DNA from: Bacteroidota bacterium
GTDB taxonomy: Bacteria > Bacteroidota > Bacteroidia > B-17B0 > Aurantibacillaceae
Direction of reading: 5' to 3'
Assembly: GCA_013298715.1 (NCBI GenBank)
Contig: JAAFIQ010000017.1
Coordinates: 1 to 64,000, forward strand
Length of the DNA stretch: 64,000 bases
The notes beneath the pieces were generated by a model. The model made no database searches. It was not told the origin of the DNA and saw only the letters and a list, made by a program, of their open reading frames with translations. The translations under genes were made by a program, and so were the position numbers. Shown here piece after piece: positions 24,256 through 33,366 of the stretch (within the stretch, counting starts at the first letter, position 1; every line of letters starts with the position of its first letter).

Positions 24256-25323
24256 TTATCCAAAATAAATTGCGCCACCAACATTATTTTTAGTTGCGCC
24301 CGTTACACTTTTCAGTGAATTAATCTCGCCACGATGTCTTAAATAGGCTAAAAAACCAAAAATAATTGCTTCTTTGTATGCAATTATTTCAGAATCTGGT
24401 ATCACTAATTTACAATTCGTTAAATTAGAAATACTACTGATTAAATACTTATTAAATGCGCCTCCACCAGTAATTAAAACACTTTTTAGTTGTAAGCGAT
24501 TTAATTCTTTGGCTATCACTTCAGCAATGTGCGCTGTAACTGTAGCGAGTAGTTTTTTTACTCGTTTATCATCATCAATAAACACTTTAAACTCCTTATC
24601 AAACCACTCTTTACCTAAACTTTTTGCACCTGTTTTTTTATAAAATTTAAGATTATTTAATTTCGCCAGCACTACTTTATCAACCGCGCTAGTTGCAGCA
24701 ATTTTACCATCTCGGTCGTAAGGCAAACTTAATTTTTCTGCCAAATAGTTTAAAGCCATATTGGCAACACAAATATCGTAAGCAATAACCCTTTTATTTT
24801 TCGTAAACGAAATATTTGCAATGCCACCAATATTTAGGCAAGCCTCGCTTTTACCAAACAATAACTTATCACCTATTGGTACTAATGGCGCACCTTGTCC
24901 TTTTAAAGCAACATCTAAGCTTCTAAAATCGCATACGGTTGAAATGCCTGTAATGGCAGAAATAGTAGCCCCACAACCAATTTGGGTAGTAAACCCGTTT
25001 TCTGGTTGATGAAAAACTGTATGTCCATGACTGCCAATAAAATCAGGCTTTTTATTATATATTTTTAAAAAATCATTAATTTCAATACCAATAAACCTTC
25101 CATACTCAGCGTGTAGCTTAAAATAATTTTCTGCACTCAGCTTTACAGCATTTTCTAACTTGTTTTTCCAAATTTTAGAGTAAGGAATTGTTGCACTCCT
25201 AACAAGTTTAAAAGAATAATTTCCTTCATTAAAATCAAACTTACATAAAGCTAAGTCTAATCCATCTAATGAGGTACCGCTCATAACTCCTAACACCAAC
25301 TTTTTATTTGAAACTTTTGTCAA
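24256..25323 (-). CDS. anmK: Anhydro-N-acetylmuramic acid kinase
   Basis: A 355-residue enzyme that opens and phosphorylates 1,6-anhydro-MurNAc to MurNAc-6-P in cell-wall recycling. The hallmark GVMSGTSLDGLDLALCKF is at about residues 12-29. Later GSHGHTVFHQPENGFTTQIG, LNIGGIANIS and LITGGGAFN are family ATPase-fold motifs. The first start in this frame is TTG (25323); no upstream ATG exists, so TTG or a nearby alternative is used. It is divergent from the acyl-CoA dehydrogenase gene. Confidence 0.93.
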   Translation of the reverse strand: MTKVSNKKLVLGVMSGTSLDGLDLALCKFDFNEGNYSFKLVRSATIPYSKIWKNKLENAVKLSAENYFKLHAEYGRFIGIEINDFLKIYNKKPDFIGSHGHTVFHQPENGFTTQIGCGATISAITGISTVCDFRSLDVALKGQGAPLVPIGDKLLFGKSEACLNIGGIANISFTKNKRVIAYDICVANMALNYLAEKLSLPYDRDGKIAATSAVDKVVLAKLNNLKFYKKTGAKSLGKEWFDKEFKVFIDDDKRVKKLLATVTAHIAEVIAKELNRLQLKSVLITGGGAFNKYLISSISNLTNCKLVIPDSEIIAYKEAIIFGFLAYLRHRGEINSLKSVTGATKNNVGGAIYFG

Positions 25324-25352
25324 TTTTTCTTTAAAATTTAATTGTAAAATAA

Positions 25353-25384
25353 ATTGTTTTAAACGCCATTAGCCACTATATTTG
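25353..25384 (+). promoter_or_regulatory. Bacteroidota-type promoter of the acyl-CoA dehydrogenase gene
   Basis: ATTG at 25353-25356 (-33-like), 20 bp, then TATATTTG at 25377-25384, a full TAnnTTTG -7 box. Transcription would begin near 25390, leaving a 5' UTR of about 33 nt before ATG 25424. Confidence 0.55.
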
Positions 25385-25423
25385 CAAGGTTACAAAAATA
25401 GTATTAATCTAAAAATTAAATTT

Positions 25424-26563
25424 ATGCACTTTGATCTTACCGAAGAACACTTAATGATTCAAAAAGCAGCACGCGAGTTTGCCCAAAATGAATTAAAACC
25501 CGGAGTAATTGAGCGCGATGAGCACCAAACGTTTCCGGCAGAACAAGTAAAGAAAATGGCCGAGCTTGGTTTTATGGGAATGATGGTAGATCCTAAATAC
25601 GGCGGTGGCGGCATGGACACCATTAGCTATGTTTTGGCAATGGAAGAAATTAGCAAAGTAGATGCAAGCTGTAGTGTGATAATGAGTGTAAATAATAGTT
25701 TGGTTTGCTGGGGAATTGAAACTTTTGGTACAGAAGAACAAAAACAAAAATACTTAGTGCCTTTAGCCAAAGGCGAAATAATTGGTGGTTTCTGTTTAAG
25801 CGAACCAGAAGCAGGAAGTGATGCGACATCACAAAAAACTACTGCTATTGATAAAGGTGACCACTACTTATTAAACGGTACAAAAAACTGGATTACAAAC
25901 GGAAACAGCGCCAGTGTATTTTTAGTGATGGCTCAAACGAATGTTGAGGCAGGGCATAAAGGTATTAACTGCCTTATTGTTGAAAAAGGAATGCCAGGAT
26001 TTGAGGTAGGGCCTAAAGAAAATAAAATGGGTATTAGAGGCAGTGATACACACAGTTTGATGTTTACTGATGTAAAAGTGCCAAAAGAAAACCGTATTGG
26101 CGAAGATGGATTTGGTTTTAAATTTGCAATGAAAACCTTAAGCGGTGGCAGAATTGGAATTGCTTCTCAAGCTTTAGGAATTGCAAGCGGAGCCTACGAA
26201 TTAGCACTACAATATAGCAAAGAGCGCAAGGCATTTGGAAAAGAAATAAGTAAACACCAAGCTATTCAGTTTAAACTAGCTGATATGGCAACACGTATTG
26301 AAGCAGCACGTATGCTGATTTACAAAAGCGCTTGGCTAAAAGATAACCACTTGCCTTTAGATAAAGAAAGTGCAATGGCCAAGGTATTTGCTAGTGAAAC
26401 AGCCATGTGGGTAACTACTGAAGCAGTACAAGTTCATGGCGGATATGGATTCGTGAAAGAGTACCATGTTGAACGCTTAATGCGCGACGCAAAAATTACT
26501 CAAATTTATGAAGGAACAAGCGAAGTACAGCGAATAGTAATTTCGCGTGCCGTGTTAGCATAA
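25424..26563 (+). CDS. Acyl-CoA dehydrogenase
   Basis: A flavoprotein that oxidises acyl-CoA to enoyl-CoA in beta-oxidation or amino-acid breakdown. I use ATG 25424 (MHFDLTEEHLMIQKAAREFA), giving 379 residues, the standard length; the frame is open further up to TTG 25382, which would overlap the promoter. Signatures are GGFCLSEPEAGSDATS (FAD/substrate contact) and the C-terminal QIYEGTSEVQRIVISR with the catalytic-base Glu. It looks most like short-chain or butyryl-CoA types, but chain length cannot be read from sequence alone. Confidence 0.92.
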   Translation: MHFDLTEEHLMIQKAAREFAQNELKPGVIERDEHQTFPAEQVKKMAELGFMGMMVDPKYGGGGMDTISYVLAMEEISKVDASCSVIMSVNNSLVCWGIETFGTEEQKQKYLVPLAKGEIIGGFCLSEPEAGSDATSQKTTAIDKGDHYLLNGTKNWITNGNSASVFLVMAQTNVEAGHKGINCLIVEKGMPGFEVGPKENKMGIRGSDTHSLMFTDVKVPKENRIGEDGFGFKFAMKTLSGGRIGIASQALGIASGAYELALQYSKERKAFGKEISKHQAIQFKLADMATRIEAARMLIYKSAWLKDNHLPLDKESAMAKVFASETAMWVTTEAVQVHGGYGFVKEYHVERLMRDAKITQIYEGTSEVQRIVISRAVLA

Positions 26564-26580
26564 ATAAAAAATTAAGTCAA

Positions 26581-26610
26581 AAAACTGCATTTTTCGATGC
26601 AGTTTTTTTT
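26581..26610 (+). terminator. Intrinsic terminator after the acyl-CoA dehydrogenase gene
   Basis: AAAACTGCAT, a six-base loop, ATGCAGTTTT and a run of T. It starts 17 bp after the stop codon. Confidence 0.9.
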
Positions 26611-26683
26611 ATGACTTCAGTTTTACAACTAAAATAAGTATTTCATTATTCGCCTTAATTTTTTACATTTAGATTTTAATTCT

Positions 26684-27637
26684 ATGAGCAAAAAAATATT
26701 AGCTAACGACGGTATTGATGAACAAGGAAAATCACTTTTAGAAAAAGCTGGTTTTACTGTAATAACAGAAAAAGTTAATCAAGAAAATTTAATTGAAGAA
26801 ATTAATAAACAAAATTATTCAGCCCTCACTGTTAGAAGCGCTACTAAGGTTCGTAAAGATATTATTGATGCCTGCCCTAACTTAAAAGTTATTGCTCGTG
26901 GTGGTGTTGGCATGGATAATATTGATGTTGAGTATGCAAAACAACAAGGAAAACTAGTAATTAACACACCTGCCGCATCGAGCAACTCAGTTGCAGAATT
27001 AGTGTTTGCGCATTTATTTAATGCTGTGCGCTTTTTATACGACAGTAACCGCCAAATGCCCTCAAATGGCGAAAATAAATTTGAAGAGCTAAAAAAGAAA
27101 TACGCCAAAGGTGTTGAGTTGCGGGGTAAAACCATGGGAATTGTTGGCTTTGGAAGAATTGGCCAATATGTTGCAAAGATGGCTTTAGGTTTAGGGATGG
27201 AAGTTGTAGCATTTGATCCTTTTGTTACAGATGCCACTATTGAACTCGAAATTGCAGGGTTAAAAGAACCAGTAAAAGTTCAAATAAAAACTATTGGTAT
27301 GGATAAAGTTATTATGCAAGCAGATTTTATAACCTTTCATGTGCCTGGAGGAAAACTAATTAGCAAGCACGAAATTGCTGCAATGAAAAAAGGCGTTATC
27401 CTTATTAATAGCGCCCGTGGCGGAGTTATTAATGAAGATGATTTACTAGAAGGATTAAACAGTGGCAAGATTTCTCACGCCTGTTTAGATGTTTTTGAAA
27501 ACGAACCTCGACCAAGTGTAGCTATTTTAAATCACCCAAAAATAAGCTTAACGCCCCATATTGGAGCTGCCACCAATGAAGCACAAGAAAGAATAGGAAT
27601 TGAATTAGCTGAAAAACTAATCGAAAATTTAAACTAA
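26684..27637 (+). CDS. serA: D-2-hydroxyacid dehydrogenase, probable 3-phosphoglycerate dehydrogenase
   Basis: A 317-residue NAD-dependent dehydrogenase, probably oxidising 3-phosphoglycerate at the start of serine synthesis. The NAD-binding motif is MGIVGFGRIGQYVAK (about 152-166). Catalytic parts are LINSARGGVINEDDLL (Arg), the Glu in CLDVFENEPRP, and HIGAATNEAQER (His). It lacks the C-terminal ACT domain, so it is the short form. It is followed after 9 bp by a DUF1015 gene, a pairing I know from Bacteroidota, often with serC nearby. Confidence 0.85.
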   Translation: MSKKILANDGIDEQGKSLLEKAGFTVITEKVNQENLIEEINKQNYSALTVRSATKVRKDIIDACPNLKVIARGGVGMDNIDVEYAKQQGKLVINTPAASSNSVAELVFAHLFNAVRFLYDSNRQMPSNGENKFEELKKKYAKGVELRGKTMGIVGFGRIGQYVAKMALGLGMEVVAFDPFVTDATIELEIAGLKEPVKVQIKTIGMDKVIMQADFITFHVPGGKLISKHEIAAMKKGVILINSARGGVINEDDLLEGLNSGKISHACLDVFENEPRPSVAILNHPKISLTPHIGAATNEAQERIGIELAEKLIENLN

Positions 27638-27646
27638 TTTTTCTTT

Positions 27647-28906
27647 ATGGCCAAGGTAATTCCGTTTAAGGCAATACGACCAACAATAGATAAGGTTCAT
27701 CTTGTGGCATCGAGAAGTGTAGATGGCTATAATACACCCGAATTAAAAGATAAACTAGCCTCTAACCCCTACTCTTTTTTGCATGTTATTAATCCTGACT
27801 TTGAAGATGGAAATAAAACAAAACCGGGCAGCAAAGAGCGACTTCAAAAAGTAAAACAACGTTTCAAAAAATTTGTGAAAGAAAAAGTCTTTTTACAAGA
27901 CGAACAAGCTTATTATTATTTGTACCGCCAAATTAAAGAAGGAAACACGTATGTTGGTATTATTGCCTGCACCAGTATTGACGATTATTTAAACGGTGTT
28001 ATTAAAATACACGAACAAACAATTACGCAACGCGAAGAAAAACTAAAAGACTATTTAGAAGTTTGTGAATTTAATGCAGAACCAGTTTTATTTTCGTATC
28101 CTAATGATGCGGAAATTGACTCTCTTTGCGAAGATGTGCTTGCTTACAGACCTGAATACGATTTTACTAATACAGACAAAGTCCGTCACAGCCTTTGGGT
28201 AATAAATAAAAGTAAATCCATAAAATTATTACAAGAACGTTTCGAGAAAATTCCAAATATTTATATTGCCGATGGCCATCATCGCTCTGCTTCATCAGCC
28301 CTACTTGGGAAATTAAGAAGTAAAAACAATCCAAATCAAACTGGCAAAGAGGCCTATAATTATTATTTGGGTGTGTTTTTTCCAGAATCGCAATTGAAAA
28401 TTTACGACTATAACAGAATAGTAAAAGATTTAAACGGATTAAAAATCGAAGACTTATTAAAGCAACTCAACAAATCATTTGAAATAAAAAAAATAAATCA
28501 AAAAATATACAAACCTACAAAGCTACATGAAATAAGCATGTACATAGCAGGCACTTGGTTTTCGTTACAAACTAAACCTAATGTATATAATAGTTCTGAT
28601 CCTGTTGGTAGCCTCGATGCGCAAATACTAACCGAACAAATTTTATCGCCTCTACTCAACATTCACGATCTAAAGGTGGATAAACGCATTGGTTTTATAC
28701 CTGGGGTAAAAGGACCAGAAGCCTTAAAGAAAAGTGTGGATGAAGGAAAAGCGGCAGTAGCATTCGGTTTATATCCTGTAACAATGCAGCACCTAAAATG
28801 GATTGCCGATACCAACAATATTATGCCTCCAAAAAGCACGTGGGTTGAGCCCAAAATGCGCAGCGGATTGCTTGTTTACAGCATACAAGAAGAAGGTTCA
28901 GTTTAA
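27647..28906 (+). CDS. DUF1015 family protein
   Basis: A 419-residue protein of the DUF1015 family. Landmarks are KVIPFKAIRPTIDKVHLVAS near the start, YYYLYRQIKEGNTYVGIIAC, IYIADGHHRSASSALLGKLR (about 206-225) and KRIGFIPGVKGPEALKKSVD (about 346-365). The family is widespread but its biochemical role is not settled. Its 9-bp spacing from serA suggests co-transcription and a link to serine metabolism. No transmembrane segment or signal peptide is seen. Confidence 0.88.
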   Translation: MAKVIPFKAIRPTIDKVHLVASRSVDGYNTPELKDKLASNPYSFLHVINPDFEDGNKTKPGSKERLQKVKQRFKKFVKEKVFLQDEQAYYYLYRQIKEGNTYVGIIACTSIDDYLNGVIKIHEQTITQREEKLKDYLEVCEFNAEPVLFSYPNDAEIDSLCEDVLAYRPEYDFTNTDKVRHSLWVINKSKSIKLLQERFEKIPNIYIADGHHRSASSALLGKLRSKNNPNQTGKEAYNYYLGVFFPESQLKIYDYNRIVKDLNGLKIEDLLKQLNKSFEIKKINQKIYKPTKLHEISMYIAGTWFSLQTKPNVYNSSDPVGSLDAQILTEQILSPLLNIHDLKVDKRIGFIPGVKGPEALKKSVDEGKAAVAFGLYPVTMQHLKWIADTNNIMPPKSTWVEPKMRSGLLVYSIQEEGSV

Positions 28907-28954
28907 AAATCTATCCTGCGATAATAATTCTAAACTAAACCTTCTACCTCTATT

Positions 28955-30745
28955 TTATTCTTTTATAAGTTTAATAACTTGCTCATTAGAATCAATTACT
29001 GATTTAATGAAATAAACACCATTTGAAAAATTACTCAAGTTAATCGTATTTTTTCCTTCTGTTAAAATTTCTTCAAAAACAATTTTCCCAACAATATTTG
29101 TGATTTTAATCGAAGCAGACTTTGCTAACTCAATAGTGAATAAACCATTACTTGGATTTGGATATACAATAATATTGGCTGAGGCACGCGATGCAACGTT
29201 TTTAATATTTGTACACGGAGAAACAGCTTGCGTAATTGTTGTAAAATTACTGCAACCATTTGCATTGCTTCCATTCACTGTATAAGTTGTAGTTACTGTT
29301 GGAGAAACTGCTATAACGGCAGTATTAGCATTCGTATTCCAAGTATATGTAGTAGCGCCACTGGCTGTTAGGCTCGCGGTTAAACCAGTGCATAACAAAG
29401 TATTATTAGTTGCCGCATTAATTGTTGGTAAAGTATTAACTGTAATGGTACTGTTTACTGCTGGTGATACACAGCCATTTGTACCAGTTCCTGTAACAGA
29501 AAATGTTGAACTTGATGTAGGATTAACAACATTGTTTCCCCCTTGATAAGTGTATGTACTTGCACCACTAGCCGTTATTGTAAAAGTTTGTCCTTGGCAA
29601 ATACTACCGCTATTAACACTTACAATTGGAGATGGATTTACAGTAATTGTTCTTGTAACATTAACATAAGGTAAGTTACAGCCAACCTGTGTAGTTAAAA
29701 GTGTATAAATGGTTGTTGCAGTTGGCGTAACAACTATTGAAGCGCCTGCGGCACCATTTGGTATCCAAGAATAAGTTAACCCACTGGTTGAATTAGAGGC
29801 TGTCAAACTCACATTACTTGCGGAACAAACAACTGTATTACTAGCAGCTATGCTTGATATTGTGGTAGGCAAATTGTAAGTATAAGTTGGCGCTGGGGTG
29901 ATTGTTGATTTAGTAAAGTACCACAAATCAGGATAACCATAATGAAAATTGGTTAAAATTAGGTTTGGGTAAGTTGTAGATAAACAACTGTTACAATAGC
30001 GCATATCGCCATAAGTCATGTGCTGCCCAATTTGCGACGATGATCCAAAATAATACCCATCAGTTGCGCCTTGGTAAAGCGATAAAATATATTGTGTTCC
30101 ATTTGTTAACCAAAGTGGATTTGGTAAAGCCCCATAGTTGTACTGAGCCGGTGCACCAGTTACAGTAAATTGCGTTAAAAGTGCTTGTGTGGTAAAATCA
30201 AACAAAGTAACAGCACGCGGTGTACCATTTGGTTCACGCTTACCAAAATGAGTTACTAATAAATCTTCGGTTGGGGTAAAACGAAACCCACGTTGAGAAT
30301 TTGTTGCGCCGCCTGAACCTCCGCTTGCAACACTATCTGTTGCTGAGTGTGGACCAACAAATACGCCTGGTATTGAACTTACAGGCGTAACAGTTCCATT
30401 ACCATGAAACATAAAAAAGGTACGTGTACCATTTGCAGGAATAGTGTCAATTTTTATCCAAATATTAGTTGTAGGTGTATTAATTCCACTTTCAATCCAA
30501 TAATTGTACAGCGTTGTGCCAGTACAATTTTTACCAAAACGAATGTCTTCGCCATTAGACAACATTTGATTTACTGCAATTAAAGTTTGAGTGTTAATTG
30601 TAATTTTTAATTGGTAATTAACCGCTAATGCTGTTGATGTGTTTGATACTGTAATTCTTTTTGCAAATGACCAACCTGCTGGCTGAGCAATAGCAAATAT
30701 TGAGGCAAACATTGTAACGCTAAAAATAAGTAAACTTTTTTTCAT
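28955..30745 (-). CDS. Secreted T9SS cargo with DUF2341 and Ig-like repeats (type A sorting)
   Basis: A 596-residue protein. Signal peptide (about 1-20), then a DUF2341-type domain (AKRITVSNTS to RTFFMFHGN, about 28-115). A beta-rich region follows (FRFTPTEDLLVTHFGKREPN, about 150-275), then three Ig-like repeats of about 75 residues beginning near 290 (VVCSASNVSLTAS, SICQGQTFTITAS, LLCTGLTASLTAS). The C-terminal type A sorting domain contains VYPNPSNGLFTIEL and IVGKIVF. It would be exported across the inner membrane by Sec, across the outer membrane by the T9SS, and then anchored or released. Ligand unknown. Confidence 0.88.
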   Translation of the reverse strand: MKKSLLIFSVTMFASIFAIAQPAGWSFAKRITVSNTSTALAVNYQLKITINTQTLIAVNQMLSNGEDIRFGKNCTGTTLYNYWIESGINTPTTNIWIKIDTIPANGTRTFFMFHGNGTVTPVSSIPGVFVGPHSATDSVASGGSGGATNSQRGFRFTPTEDLLVTHFGKREPNGTPRAVTLFDFTTQALLTQFTVTGAPAQYNYGALPNPLWLTNGTQYILSLYQGATDGYYFGSSSQIGQHMTYGDMRYCNSCLSTTYPNLILTNFHYGYPDLWYFTKSTITPAPTYTYNLPTTISSIAASNTVVCSASNVSLTASNSTSGLTYSWIPNGAAGASIVVTPTATTIYTLLTTQVGCNLPYVNVTRTITVNPSPIVSVNSGSICQGQTFTITASGASTYTYQGGNNVVNPTSSSTFSVTGTGTNGCVSPAVNSTITVNTLPTINAATNNTLLCTGLTASLTASGATTYTWNTNANTAVIAVSPTVTTTYTVNGSNANGCSNFTTITQAVSPCTNIKNVASRASANIIVYPNPSNGLFTIELAKSASIKITNIVGKIVFEEILTEGKNTINLSNFSNGVYFIKSVIDSNEQVIKLIKE

Positions 30746-30766
30746 GGTATATATTTTAATTTGTTT

Positions 30767-31021
30767 TTATCTTTTTGTTTTCGCTTGTTGTTCTTTTAAT
30801 TGTTTTAACTGTGCTTTTTCTTTTAGCAATTCATCCTGCGGAAAAGAAGGATCAGTTACATCAACAGCAATCTTTTTTTCAAGTTGCGTAATTTTTTCTG
30901 TTGGGGATAACTCTTTCTCAGTTTTCACGGTTGATTGAACATTTACTTTTTGTTTTGGATTTTCTTGAGAATAACCCAGGCACGAAAAAATTAAGCCCGC
31001 TTGTAATAAAATTAATTTCAT
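30767..31021 (-). CDS. Small exported lysine/glutamate-rich protein
   Basis: 84 residues: signal-like start MKLILLQAGLIFSCLGYSQE, then a charged, helical region (SPTEKITQLEKKIAVDVTDP, then KEKAQLKQLKEQQAKTKR). No family recognised. It lies 21 bp upstream of the T9SS cargo gene on the same strand and may share its message. It could be a small periplasmic or lipoprotein-like helper. Confidence 0.5.
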   Translation of the reverse strand: MKLILLQAGLIFSCLGYSQENPKQKVNVQSTVKTEKELSPTEKITQLEKKIAVDVTDPSFPQDELLKEKAQLKQLKEQQAKTKR

Positions 31022-31198
31022 GGTAATAAGTTTTTTTAATTATTAAAGATAAGAAAAAAATAGCTTGAATTGCAATTAATGGATTTAAATTGAATAAAAT
31101 TTTTCAGTCGACAAAAAAATTAATTTAACTCTAATTAAAATTAAAAACGCATCTGTTAGCTCAAGGCTTAAACATTTGAAAAACAACTCCAAATATAA

Positions 31199-31570
31199 AA
31201 CAAGTCTGTAAGCCGGGTTCTGTTTCGTTAGCGCCAATGCGTAACTATCTATCATTTATCTTGTCAACCTACCCATTGCAGCTTTTAACCTAAGTTAAAA
31301 TAAAACGGGCCGCCTTAATTACTGCAACCTATTTGGTTTTTCAACACCCGAGGTTTACCAAACCCTAATATTACTATTACGGCTTGTGAGCTCTTACCTC
31401 ACATTTTCACTATCACCAAAAAACAAATGCTTTAAGGCTACCTGGTTTCTGTGGCACTTTCTGTAACATAACTTTTTGCGCTATGTTCCCACCCTCATCG
31501 GGTGGCGGGTTGCCCTGTGTTGCCCGGACTTTCCTCTGCAAACTAAATTGCAGCGATAGAACAACTTGTA
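31199..31570 (-). ncRNA. rnpB: RNase P RNA (type A)
   Basis: The catalytic RNA that trims tRNA 5' ends. On the minus strand the 5' part carries GAGGAAAGTCCGGGC, the 3' part ACAGAACCCGGCTTACAGAC, and the ends pair (ACAAGT with ACTTGT). The length of about 370 nt is normal. Ends are approximate to a few bases. Confidence 0.95.
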
Positions 31571-31651
31571 AAACAAAGGTATTAAAATAATTGGAAAATA
31601 CACTGCTTCAGAATTGTTTAGTAATTGTAACTTTACAAAAACGAATTTTTA

Positions 31652-32533
31652 ATGAGTGTAAATCACAAAGCAGGTTTTGTAAATATTATTGGATGCCCTA
31701 ACGTAGGAAAATCTACCTTAATGAATGCCTTGGTTGGCGAGCGTTTAAGCATAATTACTTCTAAAGCTCAAACCACACGCCATCGCATAATGGGCATTGT
31801 GAGTGATGAACATTCGCAAATTGTGTTTAGTGATACGCCGGGCATTATTAAACCGCTTTACAAATTGCAAGAAAAAATGATGCAATTTGTAATCACTGCT
31901 TTAAGCGATGCCGATTTATTTTTATTGATTACTGATATTTTTGAAGATATTAAACTTGAAGAGTCTTATTTAACCAAACTTCAAAAAACACAAACACCCA
32001 TTTTAATTTTAGTTAATAAAATGGATATAGCAACACCAGAAAAATTAGAAGCAAAGATTAATGAATGGAAGGAGCGTTTGCCTCTTGCTGAAATCCTTCC
32101 TATATCTGCCCTACATAAATTTAATTTAGAAAAAGTAATGCAACGCATTATTGAATTATTGCCTGTAGGTAATGCTTTTTATGATAAAAATGAATATACA
32201 GATAAGCCCGAACGCTTTTTCGTTTGCGAAATTATTCGCGAAAAAATACTAATGAATTATCAAAAAGAGATTCCATATAGTGTTGAAGTTGTGGTAAACA
32301 GTTTTAAAGAAGAAGAAAAAATTATTAAAATACAAGCCGATATTTTAGTGGAGCGTGATAGCCAAAAAGGAATCATAATAGGAAATAAAGGCGCAGCTCT
32401 AAAAAAAGTTGGCACACAAGCCCGCGTTGATTTGGAAAAGTTTTTTGCCAAACAAATTTATTTAGAACTGTTTGTAAAAGTAGATAAAGATTGGCGTAGC
32501 AACGATAGGCGCCTTGGGGCTTTTGGTTACTAA
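31652..32533 (+). CDS. era: GTPase Era
   Basis: A 293-residue ribosome-assembly GTPase that binds 16S rRNA near its 3' end. The G domain has GCPNVGKSTLMNALVG (G1), TTRHRIMGI (G2), DTPGI (G3) and NKMD (G4). The C-terminal KH domain is marked by IIIGNKGAALKKVGTQAR. Length and order are standard. It is followed by a terminator shared with the converging phaB-like gene. Confidence 0.96.
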   Translation: MSVNHKAGFVNIIGCPNVGKSTLMNALVGERLSIITSKAQTTRHRIMGIVSDEHSQIVFSDTPGIIKPLYKLQEKMMQFVITALSDADLFLLITDIFEDIKLEESYLTKLQKTQTPILILVNKMDIATPEKLEAKINEWKERLPLAEILPISALHKFNLEKVMQRIIELLPVGNAFYDKNEYTDKPERFFVCEIIREKILMNYQKEIPYSVEVVVNSFKEEEKIIKIQADILVERDSQKGIIIGNKGAALKKVGTQARVDLEKFFAKQIYLELFVKVDKDWRSNDRRLGAFGY

Positions 32534-32554
32534 TGATTAGAATATTTTTTGCAC

Positions 32555-32588
32555 AAAAAAAGCAAGCCTATCCAGGTTTGCTTTTTTT
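32555..32588. terminator. Bidirectional terminator between era and the phaB-like gene
   Basis: AAAAAAAGCAAGCCT and AGGTTTGCTTTTTTT form a stem of about 14 bp around ATCC, with A and T runs on each side. Confidence 0.85.
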
Positions 32589-32607
32589 ATTCAGAATATT
32601 TTTTTTA

Positions 32608-33354
32608 TTAGTAAACGTGCTGCCCACCATTAATGCTATAATTAGCACCAGTAATAAAACTTGTTTCTTCACTTGCTAAAAAGCTCACTAGGTGTGCTAC
32701 TTCGTGTGTGCCCCCTAGCCTACCCATTGGTACTTGTGCTACAATTTGAGTTAATACTTTTTCCGGAACTGCCATAACCATATCCGTACCAATATACCCT
32801 GGAGAAATAGTGTTTACTGTGATTCCGTATTTTGCAACTTCCATTGCCAAACTTTTTGTAAAACCATGCATACCAGCTTTTGCAGCGCTATAGTTGGTTT
32901 GTCCAAATTGTCCTCTTTGTCCGTTAACAGAAGATATATTAATTATTCGTCCAAATTTTCTTTCAATCATGCCGTTTAATAATTGGTGCGTACAATTGAA
33001 TACCGAATTCAAATTCGTGTTAATTACAGCATGCCAGTCTTCTACCTTCATGTTTACCAATCTGCCATCACGTGTAATACCTGCATTATTTACCAAAGTA
33101 TCAATAGTACCAACTTTAGTTTCAATTTCCTTTAGCATTCTGCCAGTATCTTCGTATGAAGAAACATCTCCTTTAAACAAATCAATATGAAAACCTTCAT
33201 CGTTCATTTGTTTTGTCCATTTTTCAGCTTTCTCTGGTGTGATGTAATTTCCAACTACTTTAAAGCCATCCTTTAACAAGGTTTTACACATAGCGGTTCC
33301 TAATCCTCCAGTAGCGCCTGTTACTAATACAATTCGTTTGTTTGATTTGTCCAT
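32608..33354 (-). CDS. phaB: Short-chain dehydrogenase, acetoacetyl-CoA reductase (PhaB)-like
   Basis: A 248-residue SDR. The NADP loop is TGATGGLGTAM (about 13-23), then NNAGITRDGRL, the catalytic Ser in INISSVNGQRGQFGQTNYSA with Tyr-x-x-x-Lys in YSAAK, and the end SINGGQHVY. The SSVNGQxGQFGQTNYS stretch and the NGGQH end resemble PhaB more than FabG. It may reduce acetoacetyl-CoA for polyhydroxyalkanoate or related metabolism, but no phaA or phaC is in view. It lies 12 bp after the PorE-like gene on the same strand. Confidence 0.75.
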   Translation of the reverse strand: MDKSNKRIVLVTGATGGLGTAMCKTLLKDGFKVVGNYITPEKAEKWTKQMNDEGFHIDLFKGDVSSYEDTGRMLKEIETKVGTIDTLVNNAGITRDGRLVNMKVEDWHAVINTNLNSVFNCTHQLLNGMIERKFGRIINISSVNGQRGQFGQTNYSAAKAGMHGFTKSLAMEVAKYGITVNTISPGYIGTDMVMAVPEKVLTQIVAQVPMGRLGGTHEVAHLVSFLASEETSFITGANYSINGGQHVY

Positions 33355-33366
33355 AGGTTAAATTTA